Of a stretch of DNA of 64,000 bases, positions 55,288-63,707 are shown one piece after another. The notes beneath the pieces are model-generated. The model was not told where the DNA came from, did not search any database, and saw only the letters and a list, made by a program, of their open reading frames with translations. Source of the stretch: Capillibacterium thermochitinicola (GTDB taxonomy: Bacteria > Bacillota > UBA4882 > UBA10575); contig NZ_JAAKDE010000006.1 in assembly GCF_013664685.1 (NCBI RefSeq), forward strand, positions 1-64,000, in the 5' to 3' direction. Position 1 is the first letter of the stretch. The number at the start of each line of letters is the position of its first letter. A program made the position numbers and the translations under genes.

Positions 55288-56445
55288 TCAACTCAAATCC
55301 GCACTGGCCGACGCTGGATAATACCGGCAAAGCCATTCCAGGTCACGCCGTTCGTCATTGGATTCGTACCAGCCACGGCCAAAGAGCCGGTGGACCCGTT
55401 GGAAGTATTCCTCGTACATCCGCCCCACCCGCTCCAGGGAGAAGTTATCCACCGCCCATTTCCGGCAGTCGTGCGGCCGGATCCGGTGGATATTCTTGAC
55501 CGCCCAGCAAAACTCCTCGAAAACCCGGCAGCGGTACCCGGTAACCCCATGGAGGACCGTTTCCGGAAACGCCCCCCAGTCACTGGTGATCACCGGTGTC
55601 CCGCAAAGTTGCGCCTCCACATTAACCCCGCCGAACGGCTCCAGATAAAAGGTGGGCATAAGGACAGCTTTGGCCTTGCCAAGTAACCGGGCACGTTCTT
55701 CCGGGCCGACCGCCGGAAGATATTTGATGTGTTTTTCTCCGCCCAGCGCCAGCTCTTCCAGGGGATTATCCAGGGCGCCCTGCCCCACCACATACAGTTG
55801 GTGGCCGGTCGCCTTGGCCACGTCGGAGGCAACTTGTACCCCTTTGCGCCAGATGATGCGGCCAAAATAGAGCAGATAATCCTCCTTTTGTTCTTCAAAG
55901 GGAAAGTCGGCCACGTCATAACAATTGGGGATCACCGCATCATACCAAACACCGTCATCCTGTTTTAAAAGGCCGTAAACATAATGCATCCAGGCGTAAG
56001 ACTCGAAAACCCGGAAGGCGGAAAAAACACCGGTATAGCCAATTCCCGGCTCCACCGTCAACAGGTTCACCGCCTGGGCGATGGGTTGCTGGTAATTCCC
56101 CATCGGGCAAAGCAAGATATCCTGCTCCGCTTTGCGGGCATTGATCTCCTTAATGGCATTGGCATTAAAGGTCAGATGGGCCAAATCCTGCGGGTGGTGT
56201 TTGTAGAACTCTTTCCTTTGGTCGTATTTGCCGTATGTTTGCTCCAGAATCTCCTGGGTGGAAACCTGGATAAACTCGTCACATTCCAGCTCGGAGCCTT
56301 CTACCCCGTAAAAAAAGACCTGATGCCCATAGCTTTTCAAGATCCGGGCAAGCTTGATCACTTTTTGGGTATAAGCACAGGCCGAATTCTTTTTATGCGT
56401 CGGCAGGTGGGCAAGGCCCAAAAGATGAAACCGGAGTTTTTTCAT
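55288..56445 (-). CDS. GT4-family glycosyltransferase
   Basis: 385 aa GT-B enzyme. N-terminal domain starts KKLRFHLLGLAHLPTHK; the C-terminal domain has LLYFGRIIWRKGVQVA, HQLYVVGQGALDNP, and the donor motif EPFGGVNVEAQLCGTPV followed by GVTGYRCR. ATG 56445 with AAAGGAG upstream. Acceptor unknown. Its closeness to the BclA-like gene suggests a possible role in modifying an exosporium protein (inference). Confidence 0.9.
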   Translation of the reverse strand: MKKLRFHLLGLAHLPTHKKNSACAYTQKVIKLARILKSYGHQVFFYGVEGSELECDEFIQVSTQEILEQTYGKYDQRKEFYKHHPQDLAHLTFNANAIKEINARKAEQDILLCPMGNYQQPIAQAVNLLTVEPGIGYTGVFSAFRVFESYAWMHYVYGLLKQDDGVWYDAVIPNCYDVADFPFEEQKEDYLLYFGRIIWRKGVQVASDVAKATGHQLYVVGQGALDNPLEELALGGEKHIKYLPAVGPEERARLLGKAKAVLMPTFYLEPFGGVNVEAQLCGTPVITSDWGAFPETVLHGVTGYRCRVFEEFCWAVKNIHRIRPHDCRKWAVDNFSLERVGRMYEEYFQRVHRLFGRGWYESNDERRDLEWLCRYYPASASADLS

Positions 56446-56600
56446 TTTTCCTACTCCTTTCAATCCCAGCGATCAGAGGACAGCTTGTTCTCCAATTGAA
56501 CTGGATTTGTCTGCATCAACAAAAGGCATAACAACCAGTGTCTTTTGATCTCACGTCTTTCTAAAAAGAAGTCTTTCGTCCAAAAGTAAAGTTAAAGGGG

Positions 56601-56632
56601 AAGAATTGTGCCTGCGTACAGGCACAATTCTT
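56601..56632 (-). terminator. Perfect 14-bp hairpin after the BclA-like gene
   Basis: AAGAATTGTGCCTG-CGTA-CAGGCACAATTCTT. Neither side has a strong T-run (CCTGTTTT on plus, CCCCTTT on minus). A second nested stem at about 56642-56698 (GTTTTGGCG/CGCCAAAAC outside CCGGTCC/GGACCGG) sits just after the stop. Together they probably end or protect the transcript. Confidence 0.5.
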
Positions 56633-56702
56633 CCTGTTTTCGCGTTTTGGCGCCTTCGCCGGTCCAGGTGGTCCAGGACCGGTCGTTTTCGCCAAAACGG
56701 CC

Positions 56703-57509
56703 CTAGCTTAATCTACGGATCACAAGCGCGGCATTGACTTGATCCTGGGTTCCTCCGATTTGGGTTTGTAAGGCAACCGAATCGAACGACGTATGGTTCC
56801 GGATATTAAGAATGACCGGTGCCTCAATCTCGACAATAACCGTTCCGGTATTTTGGATGTTCGCGGCCCCTACACTATAAATGCCGCCGGGTACTAAGTT
56901 GCCGTCCAGGAAGACCGCAAATTGGTTCACCCGGTCCCCCTGCACCATAAAGGTGATCTCGTAGACGCCGCTTTCTTCGATGACGATATCCCCGGACCCC
57001 GGCGGGTGGACAATCCCCCCGACAATCAGGCCGTTGTCGCTGAAAGGAACGATCCCGTCCACGGGTATATCGGGGACCTCGCCGACGTTATAGATATAGG
57101 CAAAGGTGGTCGGCGCGCCAGGACCAGTTGGTCCGGTTGGGCCGGTCGGCCCCGTTGGGCCTGTCGGGCCAGTCGGGCCGGTGGCACCGGTCGGGCCAAC
57201 AATCCGCAGCGGAAGCCGGAGCAAGATTTGTTGGATTTTATTGATCAAAGCCAAGATCGGGATAATAACATTGCACAAATCAGGACGTTTCAACAAAAAG
57301 GCCACCAATTTATCGAAGATCACACCGAGAACATTGAGGACACAAAGGAAATCTTTCTTCTCCAGACATTTGAAGGCCAAGGCAACGTCCGCCAAGAGGA
57401 CTTCTTTAAAATCGTGCGGCAAATCGGCCTTGAGGATCCGCTTCTTCAGTTCTTCCAATAACTCGAATAACTCGGTAAGTTCAAAGCGGTGTTGTTCCTC
57501 CACACTCAA
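56703..57509 (-). CDS. BclA-like exosporium protein with collagen GPT repeat
   Basis: 268 aa. N-terminal helical region (about 1-95) with Cys/Leu-rich LCVLNVLGVIFDKLVAFLL; a short collagen-like repeat of about eight G-P-T/G-A-T triplets (about 103-130); then a C-terminal BclA-type TNF-like beta domain (GIVPFSDNGLIVGGIVHPPG, GVYEITFMVQGDRVNQFAVF). Spore-surface protein by analogy. TTG 57509 has AGGAGG nine nt upstream; a GTG two codons on is possible. Confidence 0.85.
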   Translation of the reverse strand: MSVEEQHRFELTELFELLEELKKRILKADLPHDFKEVLLADVALAFKCLEKKDFLCVLNVLGVIFDKLVAFLLKRPDLCNVIIPILALINKIQQILLRLPLRIVGPTGATGPTGPTGPTGPTGPTGPTGPGAPTTFAYIYNVGEVPDIPVDGIVPFSDNGLIVGGIVHPPGSGDIVIEESGVYEITFMVQGDRVNQFAVFLDGNLVPGGIYSVGAANIQNTGTVIVEIEAPVILNIRNHTSFDSVALQTQIGGTQDQVNAALVIRRLS

Positions 57510-57620
57510 AGGCCTCCACCTCCTTTTCAATGATACCCATCATACGAACCCCGCCCGTGAATTGCCCCCCTTCAGAAGACACATTAAATGACGACCGGAT
57601 AAAAATGTGTTCTAGAAACA

Positions 57621-57659
57621 GGACAAACCATCACAAAACGGGACAAACCATCACAAAAC
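57621..57659. repeat. Tandem 19-bp direct repeat
   Basis: GGACAAACCATCACAAAAC at 57621-57639 and again at 57641-57659, one nt apart, in the gap upstream of the BclA-like gene. Could be a protein-binding site or simple duplication. Confidence 0.85.
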
Positions 57660-57686
57660 AAAAAAACCGCTGGTTAAACCAACGGT
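57658..57686 (-). terminator. Terminator of the SPOCS-domain gene
   Basis: ACCG-TTGGTTTAACCA-GCGGT followed by T7 on minus; the stop codon TAA lies in the loop. Confidence 0.75.
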
Positions 57687-58243
57687 CTTTCATCATAACT
57701 TATTTTTCTGTTATTAAGCACAACTCTTTGTCCGGAAAAGCGGCGGGGCCGAAAGCACCGCGGAAAGAGGTCAATATGGGTAATAACCTCGAGCTGACGC
57801 TTTTCCGCCACGACCACCAGAAGGTGGGCGACCACGATCTGCCGGAGCAAACCCGGCAAACAGAACCGGGCCGGATGTAATACGAAATGGACTTTGGCAT
57901 CAAGGAGATGGGTTTGAACCTCTAAGCGGCTGTCGGACTCCAAACCCGGGAAGTCAACAGCCAGGCTAAAAGGTAATTTTTCGTCGCGAAAACGCACACG
58001 GTTTTCCGGATCGACGAAAAAGATCTCCTTCTCGATTATCCCGCTGACGACCACCTTATTTTTAAAGACATGGGCCTTTTTCTCCAGCAGCCGTGGTTTG
58101 ATCCGGTCGATTTTGACCGCATTGATACAGGTTTCCGAGGTCAGCACCAGTTGACCGGTATTTTCCCCACGGTGGACTAAAGCATTGATCCGCTGCTTTT
58201 GGACATAGAGTTGCGGTGCGGAAGAACTGCACACCACGCTCAC
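57674..58243 (-). CDS. SPOCS-domain (DUF3794) spore-coat-type protein
   Basis: 189 aa. The DUF3794/SPOCS domain runs from about residue 50: KAHVFKNKVVVSGIIEKEIF, VDPENRVRFRDEKLPFSLAV, then an SPOCS strand VVAHLLVVVAEKRQLEVI. The family occurs in spore coat and peptidoglycan-linked proteins. GTG 58243 has GAGGTG five nt upstream. Upstream of the BclA-like gene, consistent with a spore-surface group. Confidence 0.85.
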   Translation of the reverse strand: MSVVCSSSAPQLYVQKQRINALVHRGENTGQLVLTSETCINAVKIDRIKPRLLEKKAHVFKNKVVVSGIIEKEIFFVDPENRVRFRDEKLPFSLAVDFPGLESDSRLEVQTHLLDAKVHFVLHPARFCLPGLLRQIVVAHLLVVVAEKRQLEVITHIDLFPRCFRPRRFSGQRVVLNNRKISYDERPLV

Positions 58244-58367
58244 TTCACCACCTCGCAGGGAGGAACCCATACTGTATTTTATTTAGCAGCGTCAATCCGG
58301 TCACCTGCCGTCGGAATTTTTTGCGCACGCCTAGCCGGTCCGCCCTTGACCCACGCCCGGGCAGCTT

Positions 58368-59717
58368 TCATCTTGCCCGGCGGCCCGCCCTGGACACCAG
58401 GGGCGCTTCGTCGGCGGCCGGGTTTTGAAAATAAACATAATCCCAGGCGGGTTCGGCGGTCAACCGGTCAAAGGCCGCCGCGGCCTCCTGCTGACAGGTG
58501 GCACAAGCATGCCAAGGGAGCAAAACCGCGGCAATGCGCACCGGTTTCCGGCGATAATCTTCGGCGTAGGAAATGATCTTCCGGTAACCGCTGCACGAGG
58601 AGCAGATCTTTATCTCCTCATCCTGAAACTCGTGAATATCATCGGTATCGTAATAAAGACGGCGTTGCCGCCGGAAATAGTCTCCCCGGCCGAAGACCTC
58701 CTCCAGATCAATCTCCTTCCGTTTGGCCCAAATTTCCTGCAGGAAAGCGACATTTTTCACCACCGCTTCGTCCACCCGCCCGGCCTTTTTGATCCCGTGC
58801 GGCAGCTGCGGTTCCCGTACGCCCGTGTAGTCCAGCCCCGCCAAGGCCAGGATGATGCCGACATTGACGTAGGGCAGGGCGCCTTCGATGGAATATCCTC
58901 CTTCCAGCACCACCAGGTCGGGGGCCAAAAGTTCCGTCAGCCGGGCATACCCCTGCGCCGTCACCTTCATATTGGTAATCGGATCGGTAAAATGGTTGTC
59001 CTGTCCGGCCGCATTGATGACCAAATCCGGCTTAAAGTCGCGCAGGACCGGCAAGACCAGATGCTCCACCACGTAGAGCAATTCGGCGTCGCCGCTCCCC
59101 GGCGGCAGGGGTACGTTCAGGGTCAAACCGTACGCGGCCGGCCCGCCCAGTTCGGTGACAAACCCGGTGCCCGGGTACAAAGTCCGCCCGTCCTGGTGGA
59201 TACTGATGTGCAACACATCGGGGTCGTTATAGTAGATATCCTGGGTCCCGTCGGCATGGTGGGCATCGGTATCAACAATCGCCACCCGGAGCCGGCCGTT
59301 CCGCAATTTGCGCAAATGTTCAATCATCACCGCTTCAATGTTAATCGTGCAGAACCCGCGGGAGCCGTGGACAATCCGCAGCGCATGGTGGCCCGGCGGG
59401 CGGAGTAAGGCGAAAGCCCGCTCCGTTTTCCCGCTGAACACCAGATCCCCGGCGGTGATCGTCCCCCCCGCCGCAATCAAATGCGATTCCGTACAGACTT
59501 TTCCCACGGACGGCACACAGATGTGGGCCCGCTCGATCTCCTGCCGCGTCGCGATCCGCGGCCGGAACTCCTTAATCTCCGGAAGGTCCAGCAGGCCTTC
59601 CTCCCGCAGCTGGTCCCTGGTGTAAAGCAGCCGCTCTTCCCGCTCCGGGTGATCGGGAGCAATCGCCCAGTCAAAGGCCGGAAAGAAGACCAAGCCCAAT
59701 TTCGGTTTTGTCGTCAT
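58368..59717 (-). CDS. Histone deacetylase-superfamily hydrolase with Cys-rich C-terminus
   Basis: 449 aa arginase/deacetylase fold. Zn and catalytic motifs: LLRPPGHHALRIVHG, DTDAHHADGTQDIYY and NAAGQDNHFTDPITN. The usual deacetylase domain ends near residue 310. The C-terminal 120 residues carry ICSSCSGYRK and ACATCQQE, possibly a zinc site, which is unusual. ATG 59717 has a poor SD; a TTG at 59744 overlaps the hydantoinase stop (TTGA) and would couple the two genes. Confidence 0.88.
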   Translation of the reverse strand: MTTKPKLGLVFFPAFDWAIAPDHPEREERLLYTRDQLREEGLLDLPEIKEFRPRIATRQEIERAHICVPSVGKVCTESHLIAAGGTITAGDLVFSGKTERAFALLRPPGHHALRIVHGSRGFCTINIEAVMIEHLRKLRNGRLRVAIVDTDAHHADGTQDIYYNDPDVLHISIHQDGRTLYPGTGFVTELGGPAAYGLTLNVPLPPGSGDAELLYVVEHLVLPVLRDFKPDLVINAAGQDNHFTDPITNMKVTAQGYARLTELLAPDLVVLEGGYSIEGALPYVNVGIILALAGLDYTGVREPQLPHGIKKAGRVDEAVVKNVAFLQEIWAKRKEIDLEEVFGRGDYFRRQRRLYYDTDDIHEFQDEEIKICSSCSGYRKIISYAEDYRRKPVRIAAVLLPWHACATCQQEAAAAFDRLTAEPAWDYVYFQNPAADEAPLVSRAGRRAR

Positions 59718-59740
59718 CGCAACCACTCGCTTTTCATTGA

Positions 59741-61423
59741 TCAAAACAAAATCCGGCGGATTTTTGGTTTGACCTGCGCGCGCAGGTTGAAATTTTTTCC
59801 CACCGTATAAAAGTTGCGGACCATATTAAAGACTTCCTCTTCCGTAATCTCTATCTCCTCAGCCTCAATGGCGGCCCCCATTTTCTGCGCGTAGTTCACC
59901 GCCTGCCGGATTGCCTCCTGGCGGGCGGCTTCCAGATCAAAGGTGAAGGGCTGGCTAATGGCCGCCTCGTAGTCCAACTCGGGAACCACCAACTTTTGCA
60001 GGGCCGTATCCGCCCGCAGGGTAATGGCGAAAGTCGGGCGGCTGGCCGCCGCGCCAATCGCGTTGGCCGCCTCGTGATAGGGAAGGACCTGATAAGGTAG
60101 GCCCAGTTCCTGCCCGATCTTCGGGATAAAATAGGCGGCCGGTCCCCCCATCCCGACCAACCGCTTCGGCTTGAGCTTGGCGCCCGCCATCACCTGCGAA
60201 ATCGTATAAACCGGCCGGCTGTTCAACTCGGCGTAAACCTCCTCGATCGCGGCGGCCGCTTTTTGGGCAAAGGCGTCAACGATCTTCTCGGCTAAAACGC
60301 GCGGCTCCAGCCCATAAGGCGCCCCCATCGCCTGCAAGGCCGCGTAGGCCAGCTCCGCGTCGCCCAAAACCGCGCCCCCCAAAGCCACCACCGCATCGGT
60401 AGGGGTCACGTGGGGTCCGCCCATGGCCACCGGCGGGCCCATCCGTTGGGGACCGATGGTCACCCGGGTTCCGTCAAACGTAACCTGGCTGTCGCCGCCC
60501 AAGCCCAGGGACCGGGAGAAAAAAGCCGGGACCAAAGTGGGATACCCGGCGATGACTGCCCCCTCCCGTTCGGCCAGCGGTTCGCCCCCCGCAAAGACCG
60601 AAATTTCGGTGGTGGTACCGCCGATATCAAGGGCAACCGCATCTTCCAGCTCCTCCGCCAACGCCCTCGTCCCCATCAGGCTCGCCGCCGGTCCCGACAG
60701 GATCGTCTCGATCGAACGGTGGACCGACTCGTGCAAGGCAAGGGTTCCGCCGTCCGCCTTTAAGAGATACACCTGCCCCAGCCGGTACTGGTCTTTCACC
60801 GCCTCGACCATCCGGACAAACTCGGCCTGCAGCGCGGCAATACTCGCGTTCAAAGCCGCCGTGGTAATCCGCCGCGGGAAATTCAACCTTCCCGATAACC
60901 GGTGTCCCAGGGTGACCGGGGCCAATTCCGGGAACTCCGCCGCGATCAGTTCTTCGATCACCAGCTCATGCTGGAAGTTGCGGGGCGAAAACTTCCCGAC
61001 CACCGCCAGGGCTTGGTAACCGGCAGCCTTGGCCGCCCGGACCGCCGCCCGCACCTCCTCCCGGTCCAGGGGCCCGGTTTCGCGCCCGCGGTGGTCAATC
61101 GCGCCCGACAAGGGATAAAGTTTAAAGGGCACCGGGAGATCCTCCCACCGCAGGCCCGGCCCGGGAATAATCAGCACCGCCGTCGGTGCCCCCTTCCCTT
61201 CCACTATCGCATTGGTGGCCAAGGTTGTACTGAGGTGGAGCTCAACCGGCCCCTGCTCCTCACGGGGAAGCGCCTGCAGGAGGCGGGTCAGGACTTCCCG
61301 CGTTCCCGTGTGAAGGTTATGGTGGTCCGTGGGGGCCTTGACCGTTGCCAGAACATGAGCCCCCTTGAGTAACACGCCGTTGGTGTTGGTGCCGCCGACA
61401 TCTATCCCGATCAGAAATGACAT
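59741..61423 (-). CDS. Hydantoinase/oxoprolinase-family protein (HyuA-like)
   Basis: 560 aa ASKHA ATPase-type enzyme. N-terminal IGIDVGGTNTNGVLLKG, STTLATNAIVEGKGAP, VALDIGGTTTEISVFAGG, GLGGDSQVTFDGTRVTIGP. Family members open ATP-dependently hydantoin or oxoproline rings or carboxylate ketones. The absence of a HyuB partner and the tight link to a deacetylase-like hydrolase suggest a two-step amide degradation, substrate unknown (inference). Confidence 0.9.
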   Translation of the reverse strand: MSFLIGIDVGGTNTNGVLLKGAHVLATVKAPTDHHNLHTGTREVLTRLLQALPREEQGPVELHLSTTLATNAIVEGKGAPTAVLIIPGPGLRWEDLPVPFKLYPLSGAIDHRGRETGPLDREEVRAAVRAAKAAGYQALAVVGKFSPRNFQHELVIEELIAAEFPELAPVTLGHRLSGRLNFPRRITTAALNASIAALQAEFVRMVEAVKDQYRLGQVYLLKADGGTLALHESVHRSIETILSGPAASLMGTRALAEELEDAVALDIGGTTTEISVFAGGEPLAEREGAVIAGYPTLVPAFFSRSLGLGGDSQVTFDGTRVTIGPQRMGPPVAMGGPHVTPTDAVVALGGAVLGDAELAYAALQAMGAPYGLEPRVLAEKIVDAFAQKAAAAIEEVYAELNSRPVYTISQVMAGAKLKPKRLVGMGGPAAYFIPKIGQELGLPYQVLPYHEAANAIGAAASRPTFAITLRADTALQKLVVPELDYEAAISQPFTFDLEAARQEAIRQAVNYAQKMGAAIEAEEIEITEEEVFNMVRNFYTVGKNFNLRAQVKPKIRRILF

Positions 61424-61523
61424 TAACCACCACTTCCTTTGTGATCGTCCATTTCGCGGTTTGTATTTTCAACTGTAATGTGATAATAATATTCTTGTAA
61501 GGATTAACCAGGAGGTGAGCACG

Positions 61524-62120
61524 ATGCCCTTTGCGGATTTGGAACTCACTGACCAACGGGTAAAAGCAGTATTATGCAAAATCCCCCGCGACCAGTTTGT
61601 GCCGGAGGAATACCGGTCCTATGCTTACGAAAACATCCCTCTCCCGATCGGATACGGCCAGACCATCTCCCAACCTTATATTGTCGGCCTGATGACCGAA
61701 TTATTATCCTTAAAACCAACCGACCGGGTCCTGGAGATCGGGACGGGTTCCGGTTACCAAACGGCCGTCCTCGCCGAACTGGCCGCCCAGGTCTACACCA
61801 TTGAAACCATCGAACCTTTAGCAAAAAGCGCGCAAGAGATCCTTACGCGCTTGGGATACGATAATATAAGCTTTCGGGTCGCCGACGGCTATTTCGGCTG
61901 GGAAGAAGCAAGCCCCTTCGACGCCATCTTAATCGCGGCCGCCGCCGAAGAAGTCCCGCCCCCCCTCAAAAAGCAATTGGCCAACGGGGGCCGGATGGTC
62001 CTCCCCATCGGGGCGCCCGGCAAAACCCAGACTCTTTGGCGGATTATTAAACAAAACGACCGCTTTATCGAGGAAAACAAAGGGTTGGTCCGTTTTGTCC
62101 CTTTCACCCGCCGGGGATAG
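61524..62120 (+). CDS. pcm: Protein-L-isoaspartate O-methyltransferase
   Basis: SAM-dependent repair of isoaspartyl proteins. 198 aa. Seen: QFVPEEYRSYAYENIPLPIG, YGQTISQPYIVGLMTELL, VLEIGTGSGYQTAVLAEL and APFDAIL-type DAILIAAAAEEVP. ATG 61524 has AGGAGG eight nt upstream. Divergent from the hydantoinase-like gene. Confidence 0.93.
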   Translation: MPFADLELTDQRVKAVLCKIPRDQFVPEEYRSYAYENIPLPIGYGQTISQPYIVGLMTELLSLKPTDRVLEIGTGSGYQTAVLAELAAQVYTIETIEPLAKSAQEILTRLGYDNISFRVADGYFGWEEASPFDAILIAAAAEEVPPPLKKQLANGGRMVLPIGAPGKTQTLWRIIKQNDRFIEENKGLVRFVPFTRRG

Positions 62121-62143
62121 AAGAAAGATTAAAAGCAATCAGT

Positions 62144-62455
62144 TCAGGGAATATTATTCAGTTCTTTCAGCAATAAATCGTAGATTTTGTCCTCGCCCAT
62201 TCCTTTGATCTTTTCCAGCATCTTTTGCTTGTACTCCATCTCGGCTTCGGTCATCGTGTGCCGGTTGTTATTGAAATATATAAGAATATTGGTTATCTCA
62301 TCCAGGTTTTCCGGCTTGTTTATGTGACGTAACAAACCAAACACTTTTTTTACCCCCAGTTTCTTTTGGTTAAACCACCCTCTACCTAACTGCCATTCGA
62401 CATTAATCTGGAAGAACCTGCTAATAATCTCCCACCGCCAATATATTCGCCACAA
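62144..62455 (-). CDS. Hypothetical protein
   Basis: About 103 aa from TTG 62455 (AGGAAG eight nt upstream); a GTG at 62344 (GGGGGT upstream) is an alternative and gives a 66-aa form. The N-terminal part is Trp-rich; the C-terminal half is helical and charged (EAEMEYKQKMLEKIKGMG). Lower GC than its neighbours. The frame stays open despite AT-rich sequence, which supports coding, but no family is recognised. Confidence 0.45.
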   Translation of the reverse strand: MWRIYWRWEIISRFFQINVEWQLGRGWFNQKKLGVKKVFGLLRHINKPENLDEITNILIYFNNNRHTMTEAEMEYKQKMLEKIKGMGEDKIYDLLLKELNNIP

Positions 62456-62499
62456 AAAAGTTACTTCCTGCTTTTCCCTGATTTTATCGCCGATCTCGC

Positions 62500-62534
62500 A
62501 AATAAAAACGGCCTGCACAAAACCGTGCAGGCCG
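62500..62534 (-). terminator. Strong terminator of the YeiH-family gene
   Basis: CGGCCTGCAC and GTGCAGGCCG around a 6-nt loop, followed by TTTTTATTT on minus. Confidence 0.85.
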
Positions 62535-62596
62535 CACCGGGCAGACCGCACCAAGCAGACCGCCGCCGGCGCTGTTACGCCACTTCGCGCTCCGGT

Positions 62597-63607
62597 TTAC
62601 CCCCCAATCACATAATACACCAGGGCCAGGGTGACAACGGAAACGATAGTTTCCGCCCCGAAACCCACCAGAAAAGGCCTGAATCCTGCTTTCATCCGTT
62701 TAAAATCGGTCGAGAGGCCAACCCCGGCAAAGGTGACCATAAACAGCCACTTGCTGGCGTTATTGAAGATCTTGGCCTCGGCCGGCGTGATGAAACCGAC
62801 CGTCGCCAGCAAGGAAAAGCTCAGAAAACCAATAAGGAACTTGGGCAGCCGGCTCCAGAGAAAGGCCGCTTTGTTCTGAACCTCCCCGGAAATCCCCTTG
62901 CGGGCGTAATGAAGGGCCATGAGAAGGACTACTACACCCATGAGCGCGTTGCGGGACAGTTTTACCACCGTCGCGATGTTCCCCGCCGCTTCCGAATAGG
63001 CAAAACCGGTGGCCACCGCCTCCGCGGTATTGTCGATGGATAATCCCGTCCAATAGCCGTATGCCAGATCGGACATCCCAAACAGGGTGCCTAAAGCCGG
63101 GTAAAGAAAGAGCATGATGGCGCCAAAGAGCAAAATGATGGCAATCGCGTAGGCGGCATCCTCCTCTTCCGCATCAATGGCGCTGGTTGAGCTGATAATC
63201 GCCGAAACCCCGCAGACGCCGATCCCGATCCCGAGCAGACTCGCCAGTTTCTCATTTAACCCGAACACCCGGCCCAAATACGCCGCGGCGGCAATGGCGA
63301 CGGCAATCTCAATAACCACCAATACAATCCCGCTGGCCCCGATGGCCAATACCTCCTGGAGGACCAGCCGCGAACCGAGCAAAACAATCCCCGTCTTCAT
63401 CCACAGTTCATAAGTGGCAATGCCGGGCGCAAAAATCGACGGCAACGGAAACAGATTACGGACAATCATCCCAATGGCGATGGCAAAAAGCACGTATTCG
63501 CTATGGGGGACAAAATTGGCCACGATTTTGCCGGCGTAACCCACCACCAGCATCAAGCCAATGCCGGGCAGGTACTTTAGGATCTTATTGACCACCGCGC
63601 TTACCAT
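62597..63607 (-). CDS. YeiH/UPF0324-family putative sulfate (anion) exporter
   Basis: 336 aa, about ten membrane helices. Family motifs: ELWMKTGIVLLGSRLVLQEV, GIGVCGVSAIISSTSAIDA, SIDNTAEAVATGFAYSE and VTFAGVGLSTDFKRMK. ATG 63607 lies inside the stop of the small upstream ORF (ATGGTAA), so translation is probably coupled. Other family members have an extra N-terminal helix that here is a separate small ORF. Adjacent to phosphosulfolactate synthase, so a sulfonate substrate is plausible. Confidence 0.88.
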   Translation of the reverse strand: MVSAVVNKILKYLPGIGLMLVVGYAGKIVANFVPHSEYVLFAIAIGMIVRNLFPLPSIFAPGIATYELWMKTGIVLLGSRLVLQEVLAIGASGIVLVVIEIAVAIAAAAYLGRVFGLNEKLASLLGIGIGVCGVSAIISSTSAIDAEEEDAAYAIAIILLFGAIMLFLYPALGTLFGMSDLAYGYWTGLSIDNTAEAVATGFAYSEAAGNIATVVKLSRNALMGVVVLLMALHYARKGISGEVQNKAAFLWSRLPKFLIGFLSFSLLATVGFITPAEAKIFNNASKWLFMVTFAGVGLSTDFKRMKAGFRPFLVGFGAETIVSVVTLALVYYVIGG

Positions 63608-63705
63608 GGCAACGTAGTGATGAGACCGGCTTTGACGCACAACAAAAAGAGCGTGCCCAAAATCACCGCCCACCAGTCTTTAGAGATCCTTTGCCAAAAG
63701 CTCAC
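63601..63705 (-). CDS. Small membrane protein coupled to the YeiH-family gene
   Basis: 34 aa: MSFWQRISKDWWAVILGTLF, a hydrophobic helix, then GLITTLPW. GTG 63705 has GGGGGGAGAG seven nt upstream; a GTG one codon earlier (63708) is possible. The DWWAV segment resembles the N-terminus of longer YeiH-family proteins, as if the gene were split. It overlaps the following ATG by 3 nt. Confidence 0.6.
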   Translation of the reverse strand: MSFWQRISKDWWAVILGTLFLLCVKAGLITTLPW

Positions 63706-63707
63706 CA

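Noticed and set aside
56640-56700. Collagen-repeat remnant after the BclA-like gene
   Set aside because: GGTCCAGG units recall Gly-Pro codons, but they form a nested stem just beyond the stop codon and no frame is open.
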